A stretch of DNA of 41,036 bases from an uncultured bacterium (GTDB lineage: Bacteria > Omnitrophota > Gorgyraeia > Ghiorseimicrobiales > Ghiorseimicrobiaceae), in contig CAJVXN010000018.1 in the NCBI GenBank assembly GCA_913009335.1, positions 1 to 41,036 on the forward strand. Reading direction: 5' to 3'. Of this stretch, positions 15,689 to 24,309 are shown one piece after another. Each line of letters opens with the position of its first letter. The first letter of the stretch is position 1. Under the pieces are notes generated by a model. The model saw only the letters and a list, made by a program, of their open reading frames with translations. It searched no databases and had not been told where the DNA came from. Made by a program: the position numbers and the translations under genes.

Positions 15689-17096
15689 AAATGATTTGCC
15701 GAAAGAGTGTTGTGGGTTATTCGGAATTTATAATAATTTTGATGCTGCCTGGCTTACTTATTTAGGTCTCTATTCACTTCAACATAGAGGGGAAGAGGCT
15801 TGTGGGATAGTAGCTAGTGACGGAAAGGGTTTGTCTATTTATAAGGGCCTAGGTTTAGTTTCTGATGTTTTTAGCGGGGATGAGATTAAGAGATTATCCG
15901 GGCATTTAAGTATCGGGCATCTAAGATATTCGACTACCGGATCAAGCATATTAAAAAATGCCCAGCCTTTAGTGGTTGATTATTTAAGAGGTTCTTTGGC
16001 TATCGCGCATAATGGCAATTTAGTAAACAGTATAGAATTAAGAAGAAAGCTTGAAAACAGCGGCTCTACTTTTCAGACGACTTCTGATTCTGAGATAATC
16101 GTACAACTTATGGCGCGATTGCGAAACCCTAATGTTGTAAAAAGATTAGTTTATGCGTTAAGGAGGGTAAAGGGCGCCTATTCTTTACTATTGATGACAA
16201 AAAATAAGGTAATAGGCGTAAGGGATCCACATGGATTTAGGCCGCTTGTTTTAGGAAAAATAGGTAAAAGTTTTTGTCTGGCATCGGAAACATGCGCCCT
16301 GGATTTAATCGGAGCAAAGTTAGTCAGGGAAGTTGAGCCTGGCGAGGTAGTAATTATAGATAGAAAAGGTATAAAATCCATACGTGCTTTTCCAAGACAA
16401 AAGAAGCACGCATATTGTATTTTTGAGCATGTATATTTTTCCCGTCCTGATTCTATTGTATTTGGCGAGACGGTTTATTCAGTAAGAAAAAAATTAGGCG
16501 CTCAACTTGCCAGGGAGCATCCGGTTGATGCTGACTTAGTAATTCCTGTTCCGGATTCCGGGACTTCAGCTGCTATAGGCTTTTCGCAGGAATCGGGCAT
16601 CCCGATTGAAATGGCTATTATCAGGAATCATTATGTCGGTAGGACATTTATCCAGCCATCTCAAGCTATACGTGATTTGGGCGTGAGAGTCAAGTTTAAT
16701 ATTGTGCGTGATATGATTAAAGGTAAGCGGGTAGTTATAGTTGATGATTCTATTGTTCGCGGTACAACTTCTAAAAAGCGCATTAAGGAATTTCGCGCGC
16801 TCGGCGCAAAAGAAGTACATTTTAGAATAAGTTGCCCTCCTCATAAATTCCCTTGTTATTATGGTATAGATTTTCCTAATTATAAGGAGTTAATTGCTGT
16901 ACGCCTTAGCCATGAGAGAATGAAAAAATATCTTAATGTTGATAGCTTGGGATATTTGAGTTTAAAAGGGATGCTTCAGAGTGTAAGTTATGATGAGTGT
17001 AATTATTGTACTGCCTGTTGGGTAGGTAAATATCCCATAAAAGGTAGGGATAGGGTTAGAAAGAGCGCTTTAGAGAAAAAGTGTTGCGGGGTATGA
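15669..17096 (+). CDS. purF: amidophosphoribosyltransferase
   Basis: First committed purine step: PRPP plus glutamine to phosphoribosylamine. It has 475 aa. A 14-residue propeptide precedes Cys15 (ECCGLFGIYN), expected to be exposed by self-cleavage as the N-terminal nucleophile. The glutaminase domain has LQHRGEEACGI and GHLRYSTTG. The transferase has the PRPP loop VVIVDDSIVRGTTSK. The C-terminal CNYCTACWVGKYP matches the Cys pair that binds the [4Fe-4S] cluster in the Bacillus-type enzyme, so an oxygen-sensitive Fe-S form is likely. Confidence 0.96.
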   Translation: MRGNICKNDLPKECCGLFGIYNNFDAAWLTYLGLYSLQHRGEEACGIVASDGKGLSIYKGLGLVSDVFSGDEIKRLSGHLSIGHLRYSTTGSSILKNAQPLVVDYLRGSLAIAHNGNLVNSIELRRKLENSGSTFQTTSDSEIIVQLMARLRNPNVVKRLVYALRRVKGAYSLLLMTKNKVIGVRDPHGFRPLVLGKIGKSFCLASETCALDLIGAKLVREVEPGEVVIIDRKGIKSIRAFPRQKKHAYCIFEHVYFSRPDSIVFGETVYSVRKKLGAQLAREHPVDADLVIPVPDSGTSAAIGFSQESGIPIEMAIIRNHYVGRTFIQPSQAIRDLGVRVKFNIVRDMIKGKRVVIVDDSIVRGTTSKKRIKEFRALGAKEVHFRISCPPHKFPCYYGIDFPNYKELIAVRLSHERMKKYLNVDSLGYLSLKGMLQSVSYDECNYCTACWVGKYPIKGRDRVRKSALEKKCCGV

Positions 17097-18106
17097 TGAA
17101 AAAATTAACTTATAAAAAATCAGGAGTTGATATTGAAGCGGCAAATATTTTTGTTAAAAAAATAAGGCCATTGGTTAAATCTACTCAAAGTAAGGATGTC
17201 TTAAGTAATATCGGCGGATTCGGCGGGTTATTTAAATTTGATAAAACAAAATATAAAAATCCTGTATTGGTTTCATCTTCAGATGGCGTGGGCACAAAAT
17301 TAAAAATAGCAATTTCGGCAAATAAGCATGATACAGTAGGTATAGATTTAGTGGGAATGAATGTGAATGATATTTTATGCTGCGGGGCGCGCCCTTTATT
17401 CTTTTTGGATTATATTGCCTGCGGAAAACTTTCTCCTAAAATATTGGCCAGTGTTGTATCCGGTATAGCCAAAGGATGTAAGTTGGCTAATTGTAGTTTA
17501 ATTGGCGGGGAGACTGCCGAGATGCCGGGGATGTATAAAAAAGATGATTATGATTTAGCCGGTTTTTGCGTTGGTGTTGTTGAAAAAAATAAAATAATAG
17601 ACGGTTCTAAGATTAAGAAAGGGGATACGCTAATTGGCATAGAATCAAATGGTCTGCATTCAAACGGATTCTCACTGGTTAGAAAAGCGTTTAGCAAATT
17701 AGAGCTTAAAAAGTATTCAAGTCAATTACTTAAGCCTACTCGTATATATGTTAAGCCGATTTTGTCTCTACTCGCAAATTATGCCTCGCAGCCTTTAGTT
17801 ATAAAAGGTATCGCTCATGTAACCGGAGGCGCGTTTTACGATAAGATAATTAGAGTAGTGCCAAAAGGTTTGGGCATAAGGATACAGAAAGGATCTTGGC
17901 CCCTGCCAAAGATATTTAAGATTTTACAAAAAAGCGGCAACATAGCAGATTCGGATATGTTTAAAACATTTAACATGGGTATTGGTTTGGTTTTGATGGT
18001 TGATAAAAAATATACCACGAAAATAATAAGAAAACTTTATAATTTAGGTCTTAGGTCCTGGGCAATTGGGAATATCTCAGGCAAGAGAAAGGTAGAGATA
18101 GTTTAG
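17093..18106 (+). CDS. purM: phosphoribosylformylglycinamidine cyclo-ligase (AIR synthetase)
   Basis: ATP-dependent closure of FGAM to AIR. About 337 aa. It begins with LTYKKSGVDIEAAN, and SSDGVGTKLKIA and GIDLVGMNVNDILCCGARP follow, the family's dimer and nucleotide elements. LIGGETAEMPGMY, GIESNGLHSNGFSLV and HVTGGAFYDKI complete the set. The ATG at 17093 overlaps the purF stop as ATGA; a GTG 12 bases upstream is possible but less likely. Confidence 0.96.
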   Translation: MMKKLTYKKSGVDIEAANIFVKKIRPLVKSTQSKDVLSNIGGFGGLFKFDKTKYKNPVLVSSSDGVGTKLKIAISANKHDTVGIDLVGMNVNDILCCGARPLFFLDYIACGKLSPKILASVVSGIAKGCKLANCSLIGGETAEMPGMYKKDDYDLAGFCVGVVEKNKIIDGSKIKKGDTLIGIESNGLHSNGFSLVRKAFSKLELKKYSSQLLKPTRIYVKPILSLLANYASQPLVIKGIAHVTGGAFYDKIIRVVPKGLGIRIQKGSWPLPKIFKILQKSGNIADSDMFKTFNMGIGLVLMVDKKYTTKIIRKLYNLGLRSWAIGNISGKRKVEIV

Positions 18107-18112
18107 GATGAA

Positions 18113-18161
18113 CCCCGCCCTTCCTAAAGGCCGGGCTAAATCTGGGAAAGGAAGGGCGGGG
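18113..18161 (+). promoter_or_regulatory. strong GC hairpin covering the purD ribosome site
   Basis: CCCCGCCCTTCCT (18113-18125) pairs perfectly with AGGAAGGGCGGGG (18149-18161). The right arm contains the only purine-rich ribosome site (GGAAGGG) and ends on the first base of the purD GTG. The folded mRNA would hide the purD start. There is no T tract, so it is not a typical terminator. Confidence 0.65.
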
Positions 18162-19495
18162 TGAAAGTTTTAGTTATTGGTTCCGGGGGAAGGGAACATG
18201 CGCTTGTTTGGAAAATAGCTCAAAGTCCTAAGGTAGAGAAAATTTATTGCGCTCCCGGAAATGCGGGGATATTAGCTTTAGCTGAATGCGTAGATATCAA
18301 AGCGGATAATTTAGAGGGGCTGTTTAGGTTTGCGCAGGAAAATTCAATAGATTTGACTGTTGTGGGCCCTGAGATAGCTTTATGCGCGGGAATAGTTGAT
18401 TTATTTAGTGATAAAGGCTTAAAAGTATTCGGTCCGGATAAAGAATCCGCGCGTCTTGAAGGCAGTAAGGTTTTTGCTAAAGAGGCAATGATTAGATTTG
18501 GGATTCCCACGGCAGAATATCGGATTTTTAGTGATAATCAGTATAAAGAGGCACAAGAGTATGCAGCAGGATTAAATAAATATCCCATAGTAATAAAAGC
18601 CGATGGCCTTGCCGCGGGCAAGGGTGTAATTATAGCAATTGATAAAAGTCAGGCAGATAAAGCAGTACGTGATATATTAGTTGATAAGGTATTTGGCGCA
18701 GCCGGAGGAAAAATCCTCATTGAGGAATGTTTGCAGGGAGATGAGGCTTCAATCCTTGCTATTTGCGACGGAGAAGATTTTGTCATACTTCCCGCCTCAC
18801 AAGACCATAAACGCGTCTTTGACAATGATGAAGGCCTTAATACCGGAGGTATGGGTGCTTATTCTCCGGCAAATGTAGTTGATGATAAATTATTGTCTGA
18901 GGTAGAAAATAAAGTAATCAGGCCTTTATTGAGTGGAATGAAGAATGATGGCAATCCTTATCGTGGCGTGTTGTATATCGGATTAATGATAACCCTTAAG
19001 GATATTAAAGTATTAGAATTTAATGTAAGATTTGGCGATCCGGAGACTCAGGCAGTATTGCCGCGGATTAAAACTGATCTTGTTGATATAATGCTTGCGG
19101 CTTGTGAAAATAGATTAAAAGGAAAAGAGTTAGAAATCGATGCGCGCGCATGTGTTAATATTGTAATGGCCTCAGGAGGTTATCCCGGAAAGTACGAAAA
19201 GGGAAAAGAGATTACTGGTTTAGATGAGGCTTTAAAGATGAAAGATGTTTTTGTTTTTCATGCCGGGACCATTCGACTTGGTTCGACTCCGCTCACCACA
19301 AGTCGGTTGGGGCAGGAAGAAAATGAATTTAAATATATGACTAATGGCGGTAGGGTTCTGGGTGTTACAGGATTGGGCGCTAATATAGAAGAGGCGATTA
19401 GTAATACATATGAGGCAGTCGAAAAGATTAATTTTGAAGGGGCGCATTTTCGCCGTGATATAGGTAAAAGGGCAATACATTCGGAGGCATTATGA
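18161..19495 (+). CDS. purD: phosphoribosylamine-glycine ligase (GAR synthetase)
   Basis: ATP-grasp enzyme joining phosphoribosylamine and glycine. 444 aa, slightly longer than usual (~420-430). KVLVIGSGGREHALVWKI opens the N domain. YPIVIKADGLAAGKGV and EEGLNTGGMGAYSP-like residues (printed DEGLNTGGMGAYSP) form the ATP-grasp site, and LEFNVRFGDPETQ the metal site. Between VFHAGT and TNGGRVLGVTG, residues ~370-386 hold an extra stretch (RLGSTPLTTSRLG) encoded by a palindromic DNA insert. The start is GTG, buried in a hairpin. It overlaps purE by ATGA. Confidence 0.95.
   Translation: MKVLVIGSGGREHALVWKIAQSPKVEKIYCAPGNAGILALAECVDIKADNLEGLFRFAQENSIDLTVVGPEIALCAGIVDLFSDKGLKVFGPDKESARLEGSKVFAKEAMIRFGIPTAEYRIFSDNQYKEAQEYAAGLNKYPIVIKADGLAAGKGVIIAIDKSQADKAVRDILVDKVFGAAGGKILIEECLQGDEASILAICDGEDFVILPASQDHKRVFDNDEGLNTGGMGAYSPANVVDDKLLSEVENKVIRPLLSGMKNDGNPYRGVLYIGLMITLKDIKVLEFNVRFGDPETQAVLPRIKTDLVDIMLAACENRLKGKELEIDARACVNIVMASGGYPGKYEKGKEITGLDEALKMKDVFVFHAGTIRLGSTPLTTSRLGQEENEFKYMTNGGRVLGVTGLGANIEEAISNTYEAVEKINFEGAHFRRDIGKRAIHSEAL
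19273..19306 (+). repeat. small palindromic element inside the purD frame
   Basis: CGACTTG (19274-19280) and CAAGTCG (19299-19305) flank GTTCGACTCCGCTCAC. It lies exactly where the PurD protein shows extra residues relative to the family and keeps the frame open. Confidence 0.6.
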
Positions 19496-19971
19496 AAAAA
19501 GTCGTAACTATTATTATGGGAAGTAAGTCGGATTTAGATACAATGAAAGAAACAAGTATTGCTTTAGCTGAATTTGGCATAGGGCATGATATGAGGGTTA
19601 TGTCCGCGCACAGAACACCAAAAGAGGTAATTAAATTTAGTTTAGCCGCGCGTGATAAAGGAATAAAAGTTATTATCGCGGGTGCGGGGGGTGCTGCTCA
19701 TTTAGCAGGAGTGATAGCTGCCCATACAACATTGCCTGTAATCGGAGTACCTATTGAGACAAGAAGTTTAAAAGGATTAGATTCTTTACTTTCAACGGTA
19801 CAGATGCCTAAGAATGTACCTGTGGGGACGGTTGCAATTGGGAAATCCGGCGCAAGAAATGCCGGTATACTGGCAGCGCAAATCCTGGGTGTAGAAGATA
19901 AGAAAATCGCAAAAAAATTAGCGGTTTTTAAGAAGAAGCTGGAAAAGCTGGCAAAGAACATCAGGCTTTAA
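19492..19971 (+). CDS. purE: 5-(carboxyamino)imidazole ribonucleotide mutase
   Basis: 159 aa. Moves the carboxylate to make CAIR for PurC. Core motifs are MGSKSDLDTMKE, VMSAHRTPKEV with the catalytic His, GAGGAAHLAGV and LPVIGVPIET. Class I (uses N5-CAIR, needs PurK) and class II (uses AIR and CO2) differ subtly. No purK lies in the window, so the class is open. It overlaps purD by 4 bases and ends the purine run. Confidence 0.94.
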   Translation: MKKVVTIIMGSKSDLDTMKETSIALAEFGIGHDMRVMSAHRTPKEVIKFSLAARDKGIKVIIAGAGGAAHLAGVIAAHTTLPVIGVPIETRSLKGLDSLLSTVQMPKNVPVGTVAIGKSGARNAGILAAQILGVEDKKIAKKLAVFKKKLEKLAKNIRL

Positions 19972-20046
19972 TAAATTAAGGTTATTTCGCAAATTTTGAT
20001 TTTAGTAATATAATAATTGTTGAATGATTATAAGCTTTTCGGTTTT

Positions 20047-21099
20047 ATGAAGACTCGAGTTATAAAAGTTGATGCGTTGAATCCTGAGATAGATAAGATA
20101 AGGGATGCGGCTTTGGTTTTGGCAAAAGGAGGGTTGGTTGCTTTTCCCACAGAGACTGTTTATGGTCTGGGGGTGAACCTAGAAGATAAAAAAGCTATCG
20201 CGCGTCTTTATGAAGTTAAAAATAGGCCGCGAGATAAACCGCTTTCTATTCATATTGCCCATGAACATGATATAGAGAGATTTGCCGGAGATATTTCGCC
20301 TTATATCTGGCGAATAATAAATAAGTTTTGGCCGGGGCCGTTAACTCTGGTTTTAAGATCACGCTCTAATGGTAATGTCGGCTTGCGCATGCCGAACAAT
20401 AAAATAGCTTTGAGTCTTTTAGCTGAGGCAGGCGTTCCGGTGGTAGCACCATCGGCGAATCTGTCTTCTAATCCGCCGCCTAAGGATGCTGATAGTGTGT
20501 TAAAAGATTTAGACGGCCGCATTGATTTAATTATTGATGGCGGGCAGGTTGAATTAGGCGTTGAGTCAACGGTAGTTGATGTAACAAGTTTGCCGATTAA
20601 AATTCTACGGAGCGGAGCAATAAATATAACTATGCTGGAAAAATTATCTCAATCTAAAGAAGTTTTGTTTGTCTGCACGGGGAATTCTTGCCGTTCCGTT
20701 ATGGCGCAGTATCTTTTAGAAAAAGAACTCAAATCTTTAAAGAAAACCAGTATATGCGTTTCTTCTTGCGGGGTGAGTGCGATAGAGGGGTTGGGCGCTA
20801 GTTCTTCTGTTATAAGTTTGCTTAAGGAAGAAGGGGTGGATGCGAAAAGACATCTGACTGTGAGGCTATCCAGGGAAATTGTCTTACGGGCGGATGTAGT
20901 TTTAGTAATGGAGACAATGCATAAGCGTGAGATAGAAAGAATGTATCCGGAATTTATTGATAAGGTTTATCTTTTGAGTGAATTCGCAGATAATATAGCG
21001 GTAATTGTTGATGATCCGATTGGAAAACCGCAGGAGGGGTATAGAGAATGTTATCTTCAGATAAAAAAGCTGGTAAAAAAAGTAGCCAAAAAAATTTAA
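20047..21099 (+). CDS. TsaC/Sua5-type protein fused to a low-molecular-weight (arginine) phosphatase
   Basis: About 350 aa from the ATG at 20047; an upstream TTG (20017) is less likely. Residues ~1-200 are a YrdC/TsaC domain: GGLVAFPTETVYGLGVN, NRPRDKPLSIHI, WPGPLTLVL, VGLRMPNN and VESTVVDVT. TsaC makes threonylcarbamoyl-AMP for tRNA t6A37. Residues ~205-350 are a LMW protein tyrosine/arginine phosphatase with the C-x5-R loop VLFVCTGNSCRS and general acid Asp in DDPIGKP. In Bacillus the same activities are separate neighbours (ywlC, ywlE) followed by rpiB and glyA, the same order as here. The fusion therefore preserves a known gene neighbourhood. Confidence 0.93.
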   Translation: MKTRVIKVDALNPEIDKIRDAALVLAKGGLVAFPTETVYGLGVNLEDKKAIARLYEVKNRPRDKPLSIHIAHEHDIERFAGDISPYIWRIINKFWPGPLTLVLRSRSNGNVGLRMPNNKIALSLLAEAGVPVVAPSANLSSNPPPKDADSVLKDLDGRIDLIIDGGQVELGVESTVVDVTSLPIKILRSGAINITMLEKLSQSKEVLFVCTGNSCRSVMAQYLLEKELKSLKKTSICVSSCGVSAIEGLGASSSVISLLKEEGVDAKRHLTVRLSREIVLRADVVLVMETMHKREIERMYPEFIDKVYLLSEFADNIAVIVDDPIGKPQEGYRECYLQIKKLVKKVAKKI

Positions 21100-21533
21100 A
21101 GATCGGATTAGCTTGTGATCACGGCGGGTTCAGATTAAAAGAAAGAGTAAAAAAAATTCTGGAATTGAAAGACTATACAACTCTTGATTTTGGGACTAAT
21201 AGTACTCAATCCTGTGATTATCCGAAGCTAGGCGTAAAATTAATAAGGGCAATGTTAAATAAAAAAATCAAACGTGGAATATTGATTTGTCGAAGCGGCA
21301 TAGGGTATTCTATTCTAGCGAATAGATTTAAAGGAATCAGGGCGGCACTTTGCTGTAATCTTCGCGCGGTAAAGCTTTCCCGCAGGCATAATGATTCGAA
21401 CGTGTTGATTTTAGCCGGAGATTTTATTCATATCAAAGATACAAAAAAATTCTTAGATGCCTGGCTGAATACTGATTTTGAATCAGGGCGGCATAATCGT
21501 AGATTAAGGCAGATTGAAAAATTTTCCAAATAA
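21048..21533 (+). CDS. rpiB: ribose-5-phosphate isomerase B (RpiB/LacAB family)
   Basis: 161 aa. Interconverts ribose 5-phosphate and ribulose 5-phosphate, feeding [18 protein letters not shown] and the proton-transfer Cys in [17 protein letters not shown] are visible; the usual form is CGTGIG, so Arg-Ser replaces Gly-Thr. [21 protein letters not shown] and [10 protein letters not shown] follow. The first ~16 residues are Lys/Ser-rich and read from sequence overlapping the phosphatase gene by 52 bases. Confidence 0.92.
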   Translation: MLSSDKKAGKKSSQKNLKIGLACDHGGFRLKERVKKILELKDYTTLDFGTNSTQSCDYPKLGVKLIRAMLNKKIKRGILICRSGIGYSILANRFKGIRAALCCNLRAVKLSRRHNDSNVLILAGDFIHIKDTKKFLDAWLNTDFESGRHNRRLRQIEKFSK

Positions 21534-21544
21534 GGGGAAAAGTA

Positions 21545-22783
21545 ATGAAAAGTTTACGCGAGGTTGACCCGAAAGTATATGGGATTATAAAAAAAGAAGA
21601 GAAGCGGCAAGAAAATAATTTAGAATTAATTGCTTCTGAAAATTTTACATCATCCGCTGTGCTTGAAGCTCAAGGCTCCTGTCTTACTAATAAATACGCC
21701 GAAGGATATTCCGGCAGGCGCTGGTATGATGGTTGTGAATTTATGGATGATATTGAGACTCTGGCAATTAAACGCGCTAAGAAAATTTTTGGAGGCGAGC
21801 ATGTAAACGTGCAGCCTCATTCGGGCTCGCAGGCAAATATGGCAGTTTATTTTGCCGCATTAGACGTGGGGGATAGAATTCTGGCGCTTGATTTAGCCTG
21901 CGGCGGGCATCTTACTCATGGACACAGGCACAATTTTTCCGGTCGTCTTTATGATGTAGCCTGTTATGGGCTGGATAATAAAACAGAGATGATTGATTAC
22001 GATGAGGTCTTAAAACTTGCGCGTAGTCATAAACCGAAGATGATTTTAGCAGGGGCCTCTGCTTATTCAAGAAAAATAGATTTTAAAAAATTCCGTAAGA
22101 TAGCTGATGAGGTAGGTGCTTATTTGTTTGTGGATATGGCGCATGTCGCGGGTTTAGTAGTAGCGGGCCTTTATCCTTCGCCGGTTCCTTATGCTGAGTT
22201 TGTAACTTCAACGACCCATAAGACACTACGCGGTCCCAGATCAGGATTTATAATATGTAAGAATAAGTTTGCTAAAAGGATAGATATGCAGGTTTTTCCC
22301 GGTATTCAGGGCGGGCCGCTGATGCATGTTGTAGCGGCAAAAGCAGTGGCTTTTAAGGAAGCCTGTAGTGCCGCCTTTAAAAAATATCAACATCAAGTAG
22401 TAAAAAATGCGAAAACCTTAGCAGACAATTTAGAAAAAAAAGGTTTACGTATTGTTTCAGGCGGTACTGATACGCATCTTTTTTTAGTCGACCTGCAGAA
22501 CAGAAATATATCCGGAGCTGATGCAGCTATATGTTTGGATAGGGCAGATATTACGGTTAATAAAAATCTTATTCCGTTTGATTCTACATCAGCTACTATT
22601 ACAAGCGGTATACGCTTAGGTACTGCCGCGATAACAACCCGCGGAATGAAAGAAAAGGAAATGGAGAAAATCGCTGAGTTTATTGATTGTGTGTTGAGTT
22701 CATACGGCGATGATAAAATCTGTAATAGGATTAAGAGGGAAGTTTTAAAATTGACTAATAAATTTCCGTTGCATAATAAGTAA
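21545..22783 (+). CDS. glyA: serine hydroxymethyltransferase
   Basis: PLP enzyme making glycine and 5,10-methylene-THF from serine, supplying both glycine for PurD and one-carbon units. 412 aa, full length. [20 protein letters not shown] and [20 protein letters not shown] are the entry motifs. [16 protein letters not shown] and [17 protein letters not shown] follow. The PLP lysine is in [26 protein letters not shown] and [14 protein letters not shown] close the protein. A GGGGAAAAGT-type ribosome site precedes the ATG. Confidence 0.98.
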   Translation: MKSLREVDPKVYGIIKKEEKRQENNLELIASENFTSSAVLEAQGSCLTNKYAEGYSGRRWYDGCEFMDDIETLAIKRAKKIFGGEHVNVQPHSGSQANMAVYFAALDVGDRILALDLACGGHLTHGHRHNFSGRLYDVACYGLDNKTEMIDYDEVLKLARSHKPKMILAGASAYSRKIDFKKFRKIADEVGAYLFVDMAHVAGLVVAGLYPSPVPYAEFVTSTTHKTLRGPRSGFIICKNKFAKRIDMQVFPGIQGGPLMHVVAAKAVAFKEACSAAFKKYQHQVVKNAKTLADNLEKKGLRIVSGGTDTHLFLVDLQNRNISGADAAICLDRADITVNKNLIPFDSTSATITSGIRLGTAAITTRGMKEKEMEKIAEFIDCVLSSYGDDKICNRIKREVLKLTNKFPLHNK

Positions 22784-22797
22784 GAAGAGGAAAGAAA

Positions 22798-23268
22798 ATG
22801 AAGAAGAAAAATAGCCGTCCCAGCTGGGATGAATACTTTTTAGAGGTGGCAGGGTTAGTAGCTAAGAGATCCACTTGTCTGCGCAGAAAAGTAGGGACAG
22901 TATTAGTTAAAAATAAAAGAATTCTTGCTACAGGGTATAATGGAGCTCCTTCGGGGCTTAAGCACTGTATAGATACTGGATGTTTAAGGGAAAAATTAAA
23001 GATTCCTTCCGGGCAGCGTCATGAACTTTGCCGCGGATTACACGCGGAGCAGAATGCGTTATTGCAATCTGCGTTATACGGGGTAAGCGCTAAGGGTTCC
23101 ACTCTTTATGTTACAAATCAGCCTTGTAGTATTTGTTCTAAAATGCTTATTAACGCGGGGATAAAAGAAGTAGTTATTTCCGGGGGGTATCCGGATAAAA
23201 TGGCAGAGGAATTTTTGAAAGAAGCCGGGATAAGAGTTAAAATAAAAAAAAGTAAATCTAAATCATGA
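22798..23268 (+). CDS. dCMP deaminase (ComEB-like)
   Basis: 156-aa zinc deaminase converting dCMP to d[33 protein letters not shown] is the usual opening (only part quoted elsewhere). Zinc ligands are His in [10 protein letters not shown], with its catalytic Glu, and the two Cys in [16 protein letters not shown]. An internal Cys-rich loop, [10 protein letters not shown], is typical of the dCMP group. It overlaps nrdR by 4 bases. Confidence 0.93.
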   Translation: MKKKNSRPSWDEYFLEVAGLVAKRSTCLRRKVGTVLVKNKRILATGYNGAPSGLKHCIDTGCLREKLKIPSGQRHELCRGLHAEQNALLQSALYGVSAKGSTLYVTNQPCSICSKMLINAGIKEVVISGGYPDKMAEEFLKEAGIRVKIKKSKSKS

Positions 23269-23762
23269 AATGTCCTTTTTGCGGTTTTCAGGAAGATAAA
23301 GTGATTGATTCACGCGCAAGCTCTGAAGGCGCATCCGTGCGCAGGAGAAGGGAATGTACTAAGTGCGCAAGACGTTTTACTACATATGAATATATAGAAG
23401 AGATGCCATTAATGATAGTTAAAAAAGATAATAGGCGAGAAGCGTTTGACAGGAAAAAAATTCAGGCAGGCCTTTTTCGGGCATGTGAGAAGCGCCCTAT
23501 AAGCGTTGAGAAAATTGATGATTTGGTTACCGGTATAGAGAGGGCGATTCTAAAGAAGTTTGATAGAGAGGTGCCTTCCGGATTTGTGGGAGAGTTGGTT
23601 ATGCAGAAATTAGCAGTTTTAGATGAAGTCGCTTATGTTCGGTTTGCCTCTGTATACCGTCAATTTAAAGATGTCAATCAATTTATGAAAGAATTAAAGA
23701 TCATTCTAAGCAAGGGTGGATCCGTTGCCAGCCTATTAAAGAATAAACGTAATAAAAAATGA
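23265..23762 (+). CDS. nrdR: transcriptional repressor NrdR
   Basis: 165-aa zinc-ribbon/ATP-cone repressor of ribonucleotide reductase genes. The ribbon is at residues 3-35 ([17 protein letters not shown] then [13 protein letters not shown]). The ATP cone begins at [20 protein letters not shown] and ends around [13 protein letters not shown]. Length and motifs are standard. Pairing with dCMP deaminase suggests joint control of dNTP supply; no NrdR box was identified here. Confidence 0.97.
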   Translation: MKCPFCGFQEDKVIDSRASSEGASVRRRRECTKCARRFTTYEYIEEMPLMIVKKDNRREAFDRKKIQAGLFRACEKRPISVEKIDDLVTGIERAILKKFDREVPSGFVGELVMQKLAVLDEVAYVRFASVYRQFKDVNQFMKELKIILSKGGSVASLLKNKRNKK

Positions 23763-23772
23763 GGCGGGATTT

Positions 23773-24183
23773 ATGGTTGAGGTGGAATTAAGTAAGATCA
23801 TTATTGATGAGAAAAGACATGATCAGGTAATAGTTTTAAAAGAGAAAAAAGGTTCAAGGATTTTGCCTATTGTTATCGGGATGGTCGAGGCATCGGCTAT
23901 AAAGATGCAGCTTGCCGGCGTACGTACGCCGCGGCCAATGACTCATGATTTACTTAAGACAGTAGTTGATAATTTAGACGCGCATATTGAAAAAATTATT
24001 ATTGATAAGTTGGAACAAAATACATTTCACGCAAAAATCATAATTAACCTGGATGGTAAAAAAAAGATAGTTGATGCCCGTCCTTCAGATAGCATTGCCT
24101 TGGCAGTAAGAACAAAATCTCCTATATTTGCCGAAGAAAAAGTGTTTACGCAATCTGCGCAATTTGGTAAAGAAGAAAAGTAA
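23773..24183 (+). CDS. bifunctional nuclease family protein (BFN/DUF151)
   Basis: 136 aa. VIVLKEKKGSRILPIVIGMVEASAIKMQL and RPMTHDLLKTVVDNL are the family signature, followed by KIVDARPSDSIALAVRTKSPIFA. Plant members show RNase and DNase activity; bacterial function is poorly defined. It follows nrdR by 10 bases. Its stop is 3 bases from a MITE-like element. Confidence 0.9.
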   Translation: MVEVELSKIIIDEKRHDQVIVLKEKKGSRILPIVIGMVEASAIKMQLAGVRTPRPMTHDLLKTVVDNLDAHIEKIIIDKLEQNTFHAKIIINLDGKKKIVDARPSDSIALAVRTKSPIFAEEKVFTQSAQFGKEEK

Positions 24184-24184
24184 A

Positions 24185-24305
24185 CCCCGTTAGAGATAGG
24201 TCGCCCTTAGGCGACCGTCTAATAGTCTTTGGTTTAGGGGATAAAAGTAGATTTTCCACAATTCACAGTATTAATATAAATGTAAGAGAATCATCTCTAA
24301 CGGGG
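24185..24305 (+). mobile_element. MITE-like element with 13-bp terminal inverted repeats
   Basis: CCCCGTTAGAGAT (24185-24197) and ATCTCTAACGGGG (24293-24305) bound a 121-bp non-coding unit. An internal hairpin, GGTCGCC/GGCGACC, is at 24199-24216. It fills the gap between the BFN gene and the CCA-adding enzyme gene and carries no protein. Confidence 0.7.
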
Positions 24306-24309
24306 TAAA

